64,000 nt of DNA from Streptomyces sp. CB09001 (GCF_003369795.1 NZ_CP026730.1:5385001-5449000); one strand, 5' to 3'; numbered from the stretch's first letter, positions 41,340 to 51,095 are shown. Translations and numbers: made by a program. The notes: a model not told the origin generated them from the letters alone.

Positions 41340-41427
41340 GGACCGTCCGCCGCACCGCTGCCCGGTCACCCGGTCCACGGACCGTCCGCCGCATCGCGGC
41401 CCGGTCACCCGGTCCACGGACCGTCCG
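41340..41427. repeat. 39-bp tandem repeat downstream of the protease gene
   Basis: Two near-identical 39-bp units (41340-41378 and 41379-41417; each starts GGACCGTCCGCCGCA and ends CCCGGTCACCCGGTCCAC) plus the first ten bases of a third. It begins 6 bp after the stop codon, in non-coding sequence. Confidence 0.9.
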
Positions 41428-41440
41428 ACTGATCCGAAGA

Positions 41441-41481
41441 GAAGCCCGATCCGGAGAGCATGTCCCTCCGGACCGGGCTTC
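41441..41481 (+). terminator. Terminator between the protease gene and ispG
   Basis: 16-bp stem with one mismatch (GAAGCCCGATCCGGAG against CTCCGGACCGGGCTTC), 9-nt loop. ispG, 149 bp further on, therefore probably has its own promoter. Confidence 0.85.
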
Positions 41482-41629
41482 ACTCGCCTCACGCCGCAGA
41501 TGGACGCCATAGGGTGCATCTCCCGTACGCCGCGTACCCGGCGTTCATGTCGGTGCCGTAATCTCGAAGGCCGGAGCCCGCCGCTGAACGGGGCCGGACC
41601 TTGATCCACGACTTGGGGTTGCACAGCAG

Positions 41630-42787
<1,158 letters not shown>

Positions 42788-42801
42788 CCCCTCCCACCAC
42801 T

Positions 42802-42830
42802 GCCGCGTCGCCCCAGGGGGGCGGCGCGGC
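42802..42830 (+). terminator. Terminator after ispG
   Basis: 13-bp stem with one T-G pair (GCCGCGTCGCCCC against GGGGCGGCGCGGC) and a 3-nt loop, 14 bp after the ispG stop. Confidence 0.85.
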
Positions 42831-42887
42831 ATATTCGCGGCAGGTACAGTGCGGGAACCAGCAGATCTCAGGGTGAGGCCCCCGCAC

Positions 42888-43736
42888 GTGTTGACGCAGA
42901 CCACCTCCCGCGTGCTCGAACCGAGCGACCTGGACGCCGCGCTCGCCATCCTCGACCGCGACCCGGTCGCGAACGCCTTCGTGACCGCCCGCGTCCAGAT
43001 CGCCGGTCTCGACCCGTGGCGCCTCGGCGGCGAGATGTGGGGCTGGTACGAGCACGGCATGCTCACCTCCCTGTGCTACGCGGGCGCCAACCTCGTGCCC
43101 ATCTGCGCCACCCCGCGCGCCGTCCGCGCCTTCGCCGACCGCGCCCGCCGGGCCGGCCGCCGCTGCTCATCGATCGTCGGCCCGGCCGGTCCGACCGCCC
43201 AGCTGTGGCGGCTGCTCGAACCGGGCTGGGGACCGGCCCGCGAGGTCCGCACCCACCAACCCCTCATGGTCGCCGACCGCCTCCCCGACGACCTCGCCCC
43301 GGACCCCTATGTCCGCCGCGTCCGCAAGGACGAGGTGGACCGGATCATGCCGGCCTGCGTGGCGATGTTCACCGAGGAGGTCGGCATCTCCCCGATGGCC
43401 GGCGACGGCGGCCTGCTCTACCAGGCCCGGGTCGCCGAACTCGTCGGCACCGGCCGCTCCTTCGCCCGCTTCGACGCCGACGGCAGGGTCGTCTTCAAGG
43501 CCGAGATCGGCGCCGCCACCGACCGCGCCTGCCAGATCCAGGGCGTGTGGGTGGCCCCCGAGTACCGCGGGAAGGGCCTGGCCGCCCCCGGCATGGCGGC
43601 GGTCCTGCGCTACGCCCTCGCGGACATCGCCCCGGTGGCGAGCCTCTACGTGAACGACTTCAACACCGCGGCGCGACGGACGTACCTCCGGGTCGGTTTC
43701 CAAGAGGTGGGCGCCTTCATGAGCGTCCTGTTCTGA
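42888..43736 (+). CDS. GNAT acetyltransferase with DUF4081-like N-terminal domain
   Basis: 282 residues from the GTG at 42888; GGGTGAGG lies about ten bases upstream, and a -10-like TACAGT at 42845 rules out the earlier in-frame GTG at 42849. The N-terminal half (about 1-140) is the actinobacterial DUF4081-type domain (LDRDPVANAFVTARVQ, WGWYEHGMLTSLCYAGANLV). The C-terminal half is a GNAT fold with the acetyl-CoA loop VAPEYRGKGLAAPGMAAVL and LYVNDFNTAARRTYLRVGF. The substrate is unknown. Confidence 0.88.
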   Translation: MLTQTTSRVLEPSDLDAALAILDRDPVANAFVTARVQIAGLDPWRLGGEMWGWYEHGMLTSLCYAGANLVPICATPRAVRAFADRARRAGRRCSSIVGPAGPTAQLWRLLEPGWGPAREVRTHQPLMVADRLPDDLAPDPYVRRVRKDEVDRIMPACVAMFTEEVGISPMAGDGGLLYQARVAELVGTGRSFARFDADGRVVFKAEIGAATDRACQIQGVWVAPEYRGKGLAAPGMAAVLRYALADIAPVASLYVNDFNTAARRTYLRVGFQEVGAFMSVLF

Positions 43737-43796
43737 GCCCCCAGCGCACCACCTGCACCAGGCCCCTCGTCCCCACGCCCCTGTAGGCTCCCCGCC

Positions 43797-44339
43797 ATGG
43801 ACCTCGTGATCGGCCCACTGGACCTCTCCGCGCACGTGGACGAGGCCTTGGCCGTCCAAGCCGCCGCCTTCGGCCTCGGCCCCGACGAGGTGGCCGTCCG
43901 CCGTCAGATCGTCCTGCGCCACATGACCCACCCGGGAGCCAGAGCCCTCGGCGCCACCGTCCGGGGCCGTCTCGTCGGCTTCGTCTACGGCATGCCCAAC
44001 GACCGCACCCACTGGTGGTCCACCGTCGTCGAGCCGTACCTCCGCGCCCAGGGCACCGACGCCTGGCTCGACGACTCCTTCGTCATCACGGAGCTCCACG
44101 TCCACCCGGCGCACCAGAACCGCGGCGCGGGCCGCTCCCTGATCACCACCATCACCGACGCCGCCACCGAGCCCCGCTCGATCCTCTCCGCGATCGACAC
44201 CGAGAGCCCCGCCCGCGGCCTCTACCGTTCACTCGGCTACCAGGACCTCGCCCGCCGGGTCCTCTTCCCCCGCGCCCGCAAGCCGTACGCGGTCATGGGC
44301 GCCACCCTCCCCCTGCTGAGGCGCACCCCCGGTCGATAA
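43797..44339 (+). CDS. GNAT-family N-acetyltransferase
   Basis: 180 residues forming a single GNAT domain. The acetyl-CoA-binding segment is LHVHPAHQNRGAGRSLIT, followed by SAIDTESPARGLYRSLGYQD, a typical last beta-alpha unit. No signal peptide. It lies 60 bp after the other acetyltransferase gene, so the two may be co-transcribed. Substrate unknown. Confidence 0.88.
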   Translation: MDLVIGPLDLSAHVDEALAVQAAAFGLGPDEVAVRRQIVLRHMTHPGARALGATVRGRLVGFVYGMPNDRTHWWSTVVEPYLRAQGTDAWLDDSFVITELHVHPAHQNRGAGRSLITTITDAATEPRSILSAIDTESPARGLYRSLGYQDLARRVLFPRARKPYAVMGATLPLLRRTPGR

Positions 44340-44412
44340 CCGATTTCCACCCCACCGGACCACCCGGCTAACCTCCTAGCACCACCCTTACGCAGCAGGA
44401 GACACGAGAACC

Positions 44413-46116
44413 ATGGCCAACGCACCGGTCCAGCGCATGTCGAAGTTGATGGCGAAGACGCTGCGCGACGACCCGGCGGACGCCGAGGTCCTCAGCCACA
44501 AGCTGCTGGTCCGCGCCGGCTACGTGCGCCGCACCGCCGCCGGCCTGTGGAGCTGGCTGCCGCTCGGCAAGAAGGTCCTCGGCAACATCGAGCGCATCGT
44601 CCGCGAGGAGATGGACGCCATCGGCGCCCAGGAAGTCCAGCTCCCCGCCCTGCTGCCGCGCGAGCCGTACGAGGCCACCGGCCGCTGGGAGGAGTACGGC
44701 CCCGAACTCTTCCGCCTCCAGGACCGCAAGGGCGGCGACTACCTCCTCGGCCCCACCCACGAGGAGATCTTCACCCTCCTCGTCAAGGACCAGGCATCCT
44801 CCTACAAGGACCTGCCGGTCATCCTCTACCAGATCCAGAACAAGTACCGCGACGAGGCCCGTCCCCGGGCCGGCATCCTGCGGGGCCGCGAGTTCCTCAT
44901 GAAGGACTCCTACTCCTTCGACGTGGCCGACGAGGGCCTCGCCGAGTCCTACGCCCTGCACCGCGCCGCCTACCAGCGCATCTTCGAACGCCTGGGCCTC
45001 GACTACCGCATCGTCGCGGCCACCGCCGGCGCCATGGGCGGCTCCAAGTCCGAGGAGTTCCTGGCCCCCGCGGAGGCCGGCGAGGACACCTTCGCGGACT
45101 GCCCGAACTGCGACTACGCCGCCAATACCGAGGCGATCACCTACACCCTCACCCGCACGGACGCCACCGGCACCCCCGCGGCCGAGGACATCGCGACCCC
45201 CGACACCCCCACCATCGAGACCCTGGCCGCCTCCCTCGGCGTCGAGGCCTCCGCCACGCTCAAGAACCTCCTGGTCAAGGTGGACGGCGAGATCGTCGCC
45301 GTGGGCGTCCCCGGCGACCGCGAGGTCGACATGGACAAGGTCGAGGCCCACTTCGCGCCGGCCGCCGTCGAACTGGTCACCGCCGAGGACTTCGTCGGCC
45401 GCCCCGACCTGGTCCGCGGCTACGTCGGCCCGCAGGGCCTGGGCGAGAAGGTCACATACATCGCCGACCCCCGGGTCGCGCCGGGCACCGCGTGGATCAC
45501 GGGCGCCAACAAGGCCGACACCCACGCCAAGAACGTCGTGGCGGGCCGCGACTTCGAGGTCGACACCTACGTCGACGTCGTGGTCGTCCGCGAGGGCGAC
45601 CCCTGCCCCAACTGCGGCACCGGCCTCAGGCTGGACCGCGCCATCGAGATCGGCCACATCTTCCAGCTGGGCCGCAAGTACGCCGACGCCCTCAAGCTCG
45701 ACGTCCTCGGTCAGAACGGCAAGCCGGCCCGCGTCACCATGGGCTCCTACGGCATCGGCGTCTCCCGCGCGGTGGCCGCCCTCGCCGAACAGCACGCCGA
45801 CGACAAGGGCCTCGTCTGGTCCAAGGAGGTCGCCCCGGCCGACGTCCACGTGGTCGCCGCGGGCAAGGCGCTGCAGACCGAGCTGGCCCTGGAGGTCTCC
45901 GACAAGCTGGCCGCGGCCGGCGTCCGCGTCCTGGTGGACGACCGGGCGGGAGTCTCTCCCGGCGTGAAGTTCACCGACGCCGAACTCATCGGCGTCCCCC
46001 AGATCCTGGTGGCCGGCCGCCGCTCCGCCGAGGGCGTCGTCGAACTGAAGGACCGCCGCACGGGCGAGCGCGAGGAAGTAACGGTCGAGGAGGCCCTCAC
46101 CCGCCTCACGAGCTGA
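44413..46116 (+). CDS. proS: Prolyl-tRNA synthetase (bacterial type with editing domain)
   Basis: 567 residues. Class II motifs: ERIVREEMDAIGAQEV-type dimer motif 1, KYRDEARPRAGILRGREFLM (motif 2 with its Arg) and MGSYGIGVSRAVAALAEQ (motif 3). An insertion editing domain lies between motifs 2 and 3 (about 225-390, TIETLAASLGVEASATLKNL), and the C-terminal anticodon-binding domain starts near 475 (DVHVVAAGKALQTEL). It charges tRNA-Pro and clears mischarged Ala. Only about 70 bp separate it from the preceding gene. Confidence 0.97.
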   Translation: MANAPVQRMSKLMAKTLRDDPADAEVLSHKLLVRAGYVRRTAAGLWSWLPLGKKVLGNIERIVREEMDAIGAQEVQLPALLPREPYEATGRWEEYGPELFRLQDRKGGDYLLGPTHEEIFTLLVKDQASSYKDLPVILYQIQNKYRDEARPRAGILRGREFLMKDSYSFDVADEGLAESYALHRAAYQRIFERLGLDYRIVAATAGAMGGSKSEEFLAPAEAGEDTFADCPNCDYAANTEAITYTLTRTDATGTPAAEDIATPDTPTIETLAASLGVEASATLKNLLVKVDGEIVAVGVPGDREVDMDKVEAHFAPAAVELVTAEDFVGRPDLVRGYVGPQGLGEKVTYIADPRVAPGTAWITGANKADTHAKNVVAGRDFEVDTYVDVVVVREGDPCPNCGTGLRLDRAIEIGHIFQLGRKYADALKLDVLGQNGKPARVTMGSYGIGVSRAVAALAEQHADDKGLVWSKEVAPADVHVVAAGKALQTELALEVSDKLAAAGVRVLVDDRAGVSPGVKFTDAELIGVPQILVAGRRSAEGVVELKDRRTGEREEVTVEEALTRLTS

Positions 46117-46270
46117 CGGGCGGCGGTAGGCGGCCCGGGGTGGGTCGCGCGGTCCCGCGTTCCACCCGATGCCCGGTGCGGGTGCGGGCGCGAGGGGAGC
46201 GCGGCCCGGCGCAGCGGGCCGTGCCGCCCCAGCGGCACGACTGCCCGCACCGACGGCCGGCGGCGACGCG

Positions 46271-46605
46271 GCGGGAGCCGCGTACGGCGGAGTGGCGCGC
46301 TGAGAGTGGGCGGGCGGCAGCCGCGTACGGCGAGGAGCGGAACGCGGAGCGTTGGCGGCGGCAGCCGCGTACGGCGAGGAGCGGAACGCGGAGAGTGGGC
46401 GGCGGCAGCCGCGTACGGCGAGGAGCGGAACCGGAGCGTTGGCGGCGGCAGCCGCGTACGGCGAGGAGCGGAACCGGAGCGTTGGCGGCGGCAGCCGCGT
46501 ACGGCGAGGAGCGGAACCGGAGCGTTGGCGGCCGCAGCCGCGTACGGCGGGGTGGGGCGCCGGAGAGTGGGCGGGCGGCAGCCGCGTACGGCGAGGAGGG
46601 GTCGT
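46271..46605. repeat. 43-44 bp minisatellite, eight copies, downstream of proS
   Basis: The anchor CCGCGTACGGCG recurs at 46278, 46321, 46365, 46409, 46452, 46495, 46538 and 46582, giving periods of 43 or 44 bp. The units share GCAGCCGCGTACGGCGAGGA and GCGGAAC; the outer copies are more divergent than the inner ones. No frame reads as a real protein and there is no unique spacer between units. The array fills much of the 667-bp gap between proS and the convergent kinase-like gene; the remainder (46117-46270 and 46606-46783) shows nothing recognisable. Confidence 0.9.
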
Positions 46606-46783
46606 GTCGGGGGGTGTCCGCCCGCAGCGGTTGGCGCGTCAACGGAGTTCGCTTCTGTGGCCGACCGATTCCGCGCCGTTCCGAGGACGGACACCCCCCG
46701 GCGCGGCCCCGACCCACCCACCGGACAAACGGCGCTACGCGCACCCCCACCGCACCCGCACAGGCGCCGCAGGCACCCGCCCC

Positions 46784-47683
46784 TCACAACCAGCCCGCGA
46801 ACTCCAACAACAGCTCCGCGTCCCGCTCACGCCCCACCCGCCGGGCCCGCACCCCCGACTCCACCGCCCGGAACAGCGTCCACCCGCGCAGCCGCTCCTG
46901 ATCGACCTCAAGCGACTCCGCGAGCCGCTTGATCCGCCGCCGAGTCGTCGACGCCCCCGACGGCTGGGCGATCAGATCCTCCACCCGGTCCCGCACCAGC
47001 CGCGCCAGATCGAACGCACTCTCCCCGACCACCGGATCGGGCCCCACCGCCAGCCATGGCATCCGATCCCCGGCGAGTACCTTGCTCTGCCGGAACGTCC
47101 CGTGCAGCAGCCGCTGCTCCGACGGCCCGGCCAACAGTTCCGCCCGCGCCGCGAGCGCCGCGTCCACCAACGGCGCCACCTCGGCATCCGCCGCCGCTCC
47201 CGCCCGCATCGCCTCCGCCTGCCGCCCGGTCCGCTCGGCCACCGTCTCGAACGGATGAGAGGCGGGCGGCTCCACCCACAGCCGCCGCAGCGTCCCCGCG
47301 GCCTCCAACAACGCCTTCGCCTCCGGCAACGACCGCACCGACACGTCCGGATGCAGCCGCTCGAGCAGCAGCACGCCCTCCTCGGCCCCCTCCTCCCGCA
47401 CCTGCACGGCACCCAGACCGCCCCAGTGCACGAGCGCGGCCCGCTCGCTCTCCGGCCGCGCCCGGCGCGGGGCGAGCTTCAGCACCGCCGGCGCCCCCTC
47501 GGCCGTCCGCACCAGCACCACCAGGCTGCTGCGCCCCCCGGGCACCTGCACCCGCTCCACCGCCAACTCGCGCTGCGCCACCGCCCGCCCCGCCACTTCG
47601 GGCAGCTTGGCCAACCAGTCGTCACCCTCCGGCGCCGTCTCGCCGAACGCCCTGACCAAACGCCGCGGCGGTTCGAAAGCCAT
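46784..47683 (-). CDS. Aminoglycoside phosphotransferase-family protein lacking catalytic residues
   Basis: 299 residues with the overall layout of APH(6)/streptomycin-kinase-like enzymes: the ATP-site lysine in APAVLKLAPR (Lys69), LLLERLHPDVSVRSLPEA, then LLHGTFRQSKVL where active members read HGDLHxxNVL, and WLAVGPDPVVGE where they read LAIDPKGLVGD. The catalytic Asp is thus Thr196, the Asn is Lys201 and the metal-binding Asp is Gly214. It is probably a pseudokinase or has another function. It is the last gene of a minus-strand trio with the ferritin-like and lipoprotein genes and converges on proS. Confidence 0.8.
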   Translation of the reverse strand: MAFEPPRRLVRAFGETAPEGDDWLAKLPEVAGRAVAQRELAVERVQVPGGRSSLVVLVRTAEGAPAVLKLAPRRARPESERAALVHWGGLGAVQVREEGAEEGVLLLERLHPDVSVRSLPEAKALLEAAGTLRRLWVEPPASHPFETVAERTGRQAEAMRAGAAADAEVAPLVDAALAARAELLAGPSEQRLLHGTFRQSKVLAGDRMPWLAVGPDPVVGESAFDLARLVRDRVEDLIAQPSGASTTRRRIKRLAESLEVDQERLRGWTLFRAVESGVRARRVGRERDAELLLEFAGWL

Positions 47684-47722
47684 GCGCGAGCCGTTCCCTT
47701 CCCGTACGGAAAGCCGTACGCG

Positions 47723-48226
47723 TTACGCAGTCGGTGAGGCCGTCGCCGGCGCCGTGTCGGAGGCATCCGGAGCGGCACCCCGCCCGGTCGGCGAGCCGAC
47801 CCGCTCGGCGAGCCCAGGGAAGGCTACGCTCCCGCCCCGCCACCGCACCGCGCGGACCGCCGCCTCGCGCAGCGCCCCGGCCGCCGAGGCCCGCCCGTCG
47901 CCCTCGGCCGCCCGCACCAGGTCGGAGTAGACGCCGGCCACCCGGTCCTCCAGCTCGGCCGCCAGCCGCACCGCCGCCGCCGAGTCCGGCACGGAGAAGG
48001 GAAGCGTGTACCCGGCCGCAGCGGCGACCGGTTCGCCGCCCAGGTCCCGCACCTCGCGCGCCAGCGCGTCCCGCCGTGCCCGGTGCGCGTCGTACGCCGT
48101 CCGCGCCTCGGTACGCCGCTTCTCACCGATCCGCCCGCCGACGACCCCGTAGCCGTACACGGCCGCGTGCTCCGCGGCCAGCGCCGCCTGCAGGGCGCTC
48201 AGCCGCCCGTCCTCCGCCTTGCCCAC
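47723..48226 (-). CDS. Ferritin-like DUF4439 protein
   Basis: 167 residues from a GTG, 3 bp after the stop of the upstream lipoprotein gene, so both are translated together. A four-helix bundle is predicted: LQAALAAEHAAVYGYGVVGG, TAYDAHRARRDALAREV, AAAVRLAAELEDRVAGVYSDL and ALREAAVRAVRWRG, the DUF4439 pattern with Glu/His at ferritin-like positions. It ends with a Thr/Ala/Pro-rich tail. No signal peptide. Metal binding is possible but not shown; function unknown. Confidence 0.82.
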   Translation of the reverse strand: MGKAEDGRLSALQAALAAEHAAVYGYGVVGGRIGEKRRTEARTAYDAHRARRDALAREVRDLGGEPVAAAAGYTLPFSVPDSAAAVRLAAELEDRVAGVYSDLVRAAEGDGRASAAGALREAAVRAVRWRGGSVAFPGLAERVGSPTGRGAAPDASDTAPATASPTA

Positions 48227-48229
48227 CCG

Positions 48230-48793
48230 TCAGCCCTCCGTCAGCAGAAACACGTGCGCCGCCCCGGCCGCCGCGACGGAGGCCAGCAGCCGCGCCGACT
48301 CACCCGGCACATCGAGCAGCGTCCGGGCCCGCCGATCGGCCAGCTTCCGCTCGGCCCCGGCGAGCAGGGCCAAGGCCCCCTTCTCGTCCGTCGGCACGAC
48401 ATCGGAGCCACCGGACTCATTCGCCGGCCCGGCAGCCCGGACGGAGGCCGAAGGCGATGCCGCCGTACCCGCCGCCGTCCCCGAAGCCGTCGGAGAGGCC
48501 GCCGACACCGCGCCGAACGCCTCCGCGTGCCGCACGACCTCCTCACGCAACGGCCGCAGCCGCTCCGCCAGCCCCGGATGTGCCGCGATCACGGCCGCGT
48601 ACCTCGCGGCCAGTTCCTCACTGTCCCGGGCCGCACGCGCCTGAGCCCGTTCGACAGCGGAGGGCCCGGCCCCCGCCTCGCCGGAGCCCGACCCTCCGGT
48701 ACAGCCGGCGAGCAGGGCGGCCCCGGCGGCCGACGCGAGCAGGCTCCTTCTGCGCGGCCCCCGAGGCAGGCGCGGCGATGGGGAAAACGACAC
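48230..48793 (-). CDS. Twin-arginine-type lipoprotein of unknown function
   Basis: 187 residues. The GTG at 48793 is chosen because GAGGA lies upstream and the export signal then begins near the N-terminus: RGPRRRSLLASAAGAALLAGC, with a lipobox cysteine near residue 31. The mature part is Ala/Ser/Thr-rich and helical (AQARAARDSEELAARYAAVI, ERLRPLREEVVRHAEAFGAV), and may form half of a ferritin-like bundle similar to the protein encoded next. First gene of the minus-strand trio, divergent from rimP. Confidence 0.8.
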   Translation of the reverse strand: MSFSPSPRLPRGPRRRSLLASAAGAALLAGCTGGSGSGEAGAGPSAVERAQARAARDSEELAARYAAVIAAHPGLAERLRPLREEVVRHAEAFGAVSAASPTASGTAAGTAASPSASVRAAGPANESGGSDVVPTDEKGALALLAGAERKLADRRARTLLDVPGESARLLASVAAAGAAHVFLLTEG

Positions 48794-49074
48794 GGCAGAC
48801 GTCCTCGACAGGCTCGTACGGAAATGACGACAAGACGACAAAACGACGAAGAACGAGAAGCGGACCAACGATCAACGACAAGCAGACCATCGACGAACGA
48901 GACGGAAACCCGCGATCCCACCCGCCCGTGATCACGGTACCCGTGCCCCGCCCGCCCACCACTCACCGGCACCGCCGGACCCGGGTGGACGGCAACACCC
49001 CCCGCGACCGGATACCCTTTGACCAGACACGCGCACCGTCCCACAACAGCACACGCGGCCGAGGAGTCACCCGG
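48794..49074. promoter_or_regulatory. Divergent promoter region upstream of rimP
   Basis: 281 bp between the lipoprotein gene and rimP. The left half is unusually rich in A and in GACGA/ACGAC repeats (48825-48900), atypical of this genome. It must contain the promoters for the minus-strand trio and for the rimP-nusA-infB operon. GAGGAG at 49061-49066 is the rimP ribosome binding site. Confidence 0.5.
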
Positions 49075-49641
49075 ATGAGCACCACCCAGAGCGAGAGGCT
49101 GCGAGAGCTGCTTGAGCCGCTCGTCGCCTCCCAGGGACTGGACCTCGAAGAGATCGCGGTGGACTCGGTCGGCCGCAGGCGTGTGCTGAGCGTGGTCGTG
49201 GACTCCGACACCGGAGCGGACCTGGACCGGATCGCCGACGTGAGCCGCGCGCTCTCGGCGAAGCTCGACGAGACCGACGCGATGGGCGACGGGGAGTACA
49301 CCCTCGAGGTCGGAACCCCCGGCGCGGAGCGCTCCCTCACCGAGCACCGCCACTACGTGCGCGCCACGGACCGCCTGGTCCGGTTCCAGCTGCACGAGGG
49401 CGGCGAACTGGTCGCCCGCATCCTCGCCGTGGACGAGGACGGACTCGACCTCGAAGTACCGGGAGTGAAGGGCCGCAAGGCCACCACCCGCAGACTGCCC
49501 TTCGGCGACATCGACAAGGCACGCGTCCAGGTCGAGTTCAACCGCAAGGACGCCAAGGACAGCGACAACAAGAACCACGACAACAACGACGACAACAACG
49601 ACGACAAGAACGACAACAAGACGGAAGAGGAGGAGGCGTAG
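49075..49641 (+). CDS. rimP: Ribosome maturation factor RimP
   Basis: 188 residues from the ATG at 49075 with GAGGAG in front. The N-terminal domain (LRELLEPLVASQGLDLEEIA, RVLSVVVDSDTGADLDRIAD, YTLEVGTPGAERSL) and the C-terminal SH3-like barrel (VRFQLHEGG, GRKATTRRLPFGDIDKARVQ) are complete by about residue 158. The last 30 residues are an odd Asp/Asn/Lys-rich run (NHDNNDDNNDDKNDNK) ending in EEEEA, from repetitive GAC/AAC codons. RimP assists 30S subunit assembly. First gene of the nusA-infB operon, 2 bp before nusA. Confidence 0.95.
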   Translation: MSTTQSERLRELLEPLVASQGLDLEEIAVDSVGRRRVLSVVVDSDTGADLDRIADVSRALSAKLDETDAMGDGEYTLEVGTPGAERSLTEHRHYVRATDRLVRFQLHEGGELVARILAVDEDGLDLEVPGVKGRKATTRRLPFGDIDKARVQVEFNRKDAKDSDNKNHDNNDDNNDDKNDNKTEEEEA

Positions 49642-49643
49642 CC

Positions 49644-50666
49644 GTGGACATCGACATGAGCGCCCTGCGGGGCTTGGTACGGGAGAAGGAGATCTCCTTC
49701 GACCTGCTGGTCGAAGCGATCGAGTCGGCCCTCCTCATCGCCTACCACCGCACCGAGGGAAGCCGCCGCCACGCGCGCGTGGAGCTCGACCGGAACACCG
49801 GCCACGTGACCGTGTGGGCGAAGGAGGACCCCGACGACCTCGAGGAGGGCCAGGCGCCCCGCGAGTTCGACGACACCCCGTCCGACTTCGGCCGCATCGC
49901 CGCCACCACCGCCAAGCAGGTCATCCTGCAGCGGCTGCGCGACGCCGAGGACGACGCGACGCTCGGCGAGTACGCCGGCCGTGAGGGCGACATCGTCACC
50001 GGCGTGGTCCAGCAGGGCCGCGACCCGAAGAACGTGCTGGTGGACATCGGCAAGCTGGAGGCCATCCTGCCGGTGCAGGAGCAGGTGCCCGGCGAGACGT
50101 ACCCGCACGGCACGCGCCTGCGCTCGTACGTCGTCCGCGTCGCCAAGGGCGTGCGCGGCCCGTCCGTGACGCTGTCGCGCACGCATCCCAACCTGGTGAA
50201 GAAGCTCTTCGCCCTCGAGGTGCCGGAGATCGCCGACGGATCCGTCGAGATCTCCGCGATCGCCCGCGAGGCCGGCCACCGCACCAAGATCGCCGTACGC
50301 TCCACGCGCTCGGGCCTGAACGCCAAGGGCGCCTGCATCGGCCCCATGGGCGGCCGGGTACGCAACGTCATGGGCGAGCTGAACGGCGAGAAGATCGACA
50401 TCGTCGACTGGTCGGACGACCCGGCCGAGATGGTGGCGAACGCGCTCTCCCCGGCCCGCGTCTCCAAGGTGGAGGTCGTGGACCTCGCGGCCCGCTCCGC
50501 ACGCGTGATCGTGCCCGACTACCAGCTGTCGCTGGCCATCGGCAAGGAGGGCCAGAACGCCCGCCTCGCGGCCCGGCTGACCGGCTGGCGGATCGACATC
50601 CGCCCGGACACCGAGCAGCCCTCCGACGCCTCGGAGGAGCAGCCGTCCCGCGGTCGCGGGGAATAG
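49644..50666 (+). CDS. nusA: Transcription termination/antitermination factor NusA
   Basis: 340 residues from a GTG two bases after rimP. The N-terminal polymerase-binding domain is followed by S1 (about 110-180, GREGDIVTGVVQQGRDPKNV) and two KH domains (AIAREAGHRTKIAVRS with GACIGPMGGRVRNVM; SLAIGKEGQNARLAARLTGW). It lacks the C-terminal acidic repeats of the E. coli protein, as usual for actinomycetes. It modulates pausing, termination and antitermination by RNA polymerase. Confidence 0.97.
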   Translation: MDIDMSALRGLVREKEISFDLLVEAIESALLIAYHRTEGSRRHARVELDRNTGHVTVWAKEDPDDLEEGQAPREFDDTPSDFGRIAATTAKQVILQRLRDAEDDATLGEYAGREGDIVTGVVQQGRDPKNVLVDIGKLEAILPVQEQVPGETYPHGTRLRSYVVRVAKGVRGPSVTLSRTHPNLVKKLFALEVPEIADGSVEISAIAREAGHRTKIAVRSTRSGLNAKGACIGPMGGRVRNVMGELNGEKIDIVDWSDDPAEMVANALSPARVSKVEVVDLAARSARVIVPDYQLSLAIGKEGQNARLAARLTGWRIDIRPDTEQPSDASEEQPSRGRGE

Positions 50667-50768
50667 ATCCAAGCCGCCCGCCGCTGAGATCACGACAGCT
50701 TTGCGTGCGGCACGTGTTCGATTCTTGCCCCGAAAGGGTGAGGTCGATCCGGGGAGGTAGACTTAGGA

Positions 50769-51074
50769 GTGTCTGGCCGGACACGTACCCGGGCATGCCC
50801 CGAGCGCACCTGCGTGGGGTGCCGGGAGCGAGCGGTCAAGAGCGCGCTGCTGCGCACCGTGGCGGTCGAGGGTCATTGCACCCCTGATCCACGCGGTACG
50901 CTGCCCGGCCGGGGTGCGTACGTCCACCCCGTACCGGTCTGTGTCGACCAGGCGGTGCGCCGCAAGGCGTTTCCGCGGGCGCTCCGCGTCCCGGGACCGC
51001 TCGACGTAAAGGCGTTGCGCCACTACGTCGAGCAGGCAGAAGGTTGCGACAAGGCTGCTGAAAGCAGCATGTGA
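50769..51074 (+). CDS. ylxR: YlxR-family RNA-binding protein
   Basis: 101 residues from a GTG at 50769. The family signature is ERTCVGCRERAVKSALLR, then GRGAYVHPVPVCVDQAVRRKAF, a small basic nucleic-acid-binding fold. Homologues lie between nusA and infB in most Gram-positive bacteria and influence transcription or RNase P. The C-terminal 20 residues are variable. Confidence 0.93.
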   Translation: MSGRTRTRACPERTCVGCRERAVKSALLRTVAVEGHCTPDPRGTLPGRGAYVHPVPVCVDQAVRRKAFPRALRVPGPLDVKALRHYVEQAEGCDKAAESSM

Positions 51075-51095
51075 GCAACGTGGTAAGGAAGACAT

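Noticed and set aside
46271..46605. CRISPR array
   Set aside because: The units are contiguous 43-44 bp tandem repeats with no unique spacers, and no cas genes are present.
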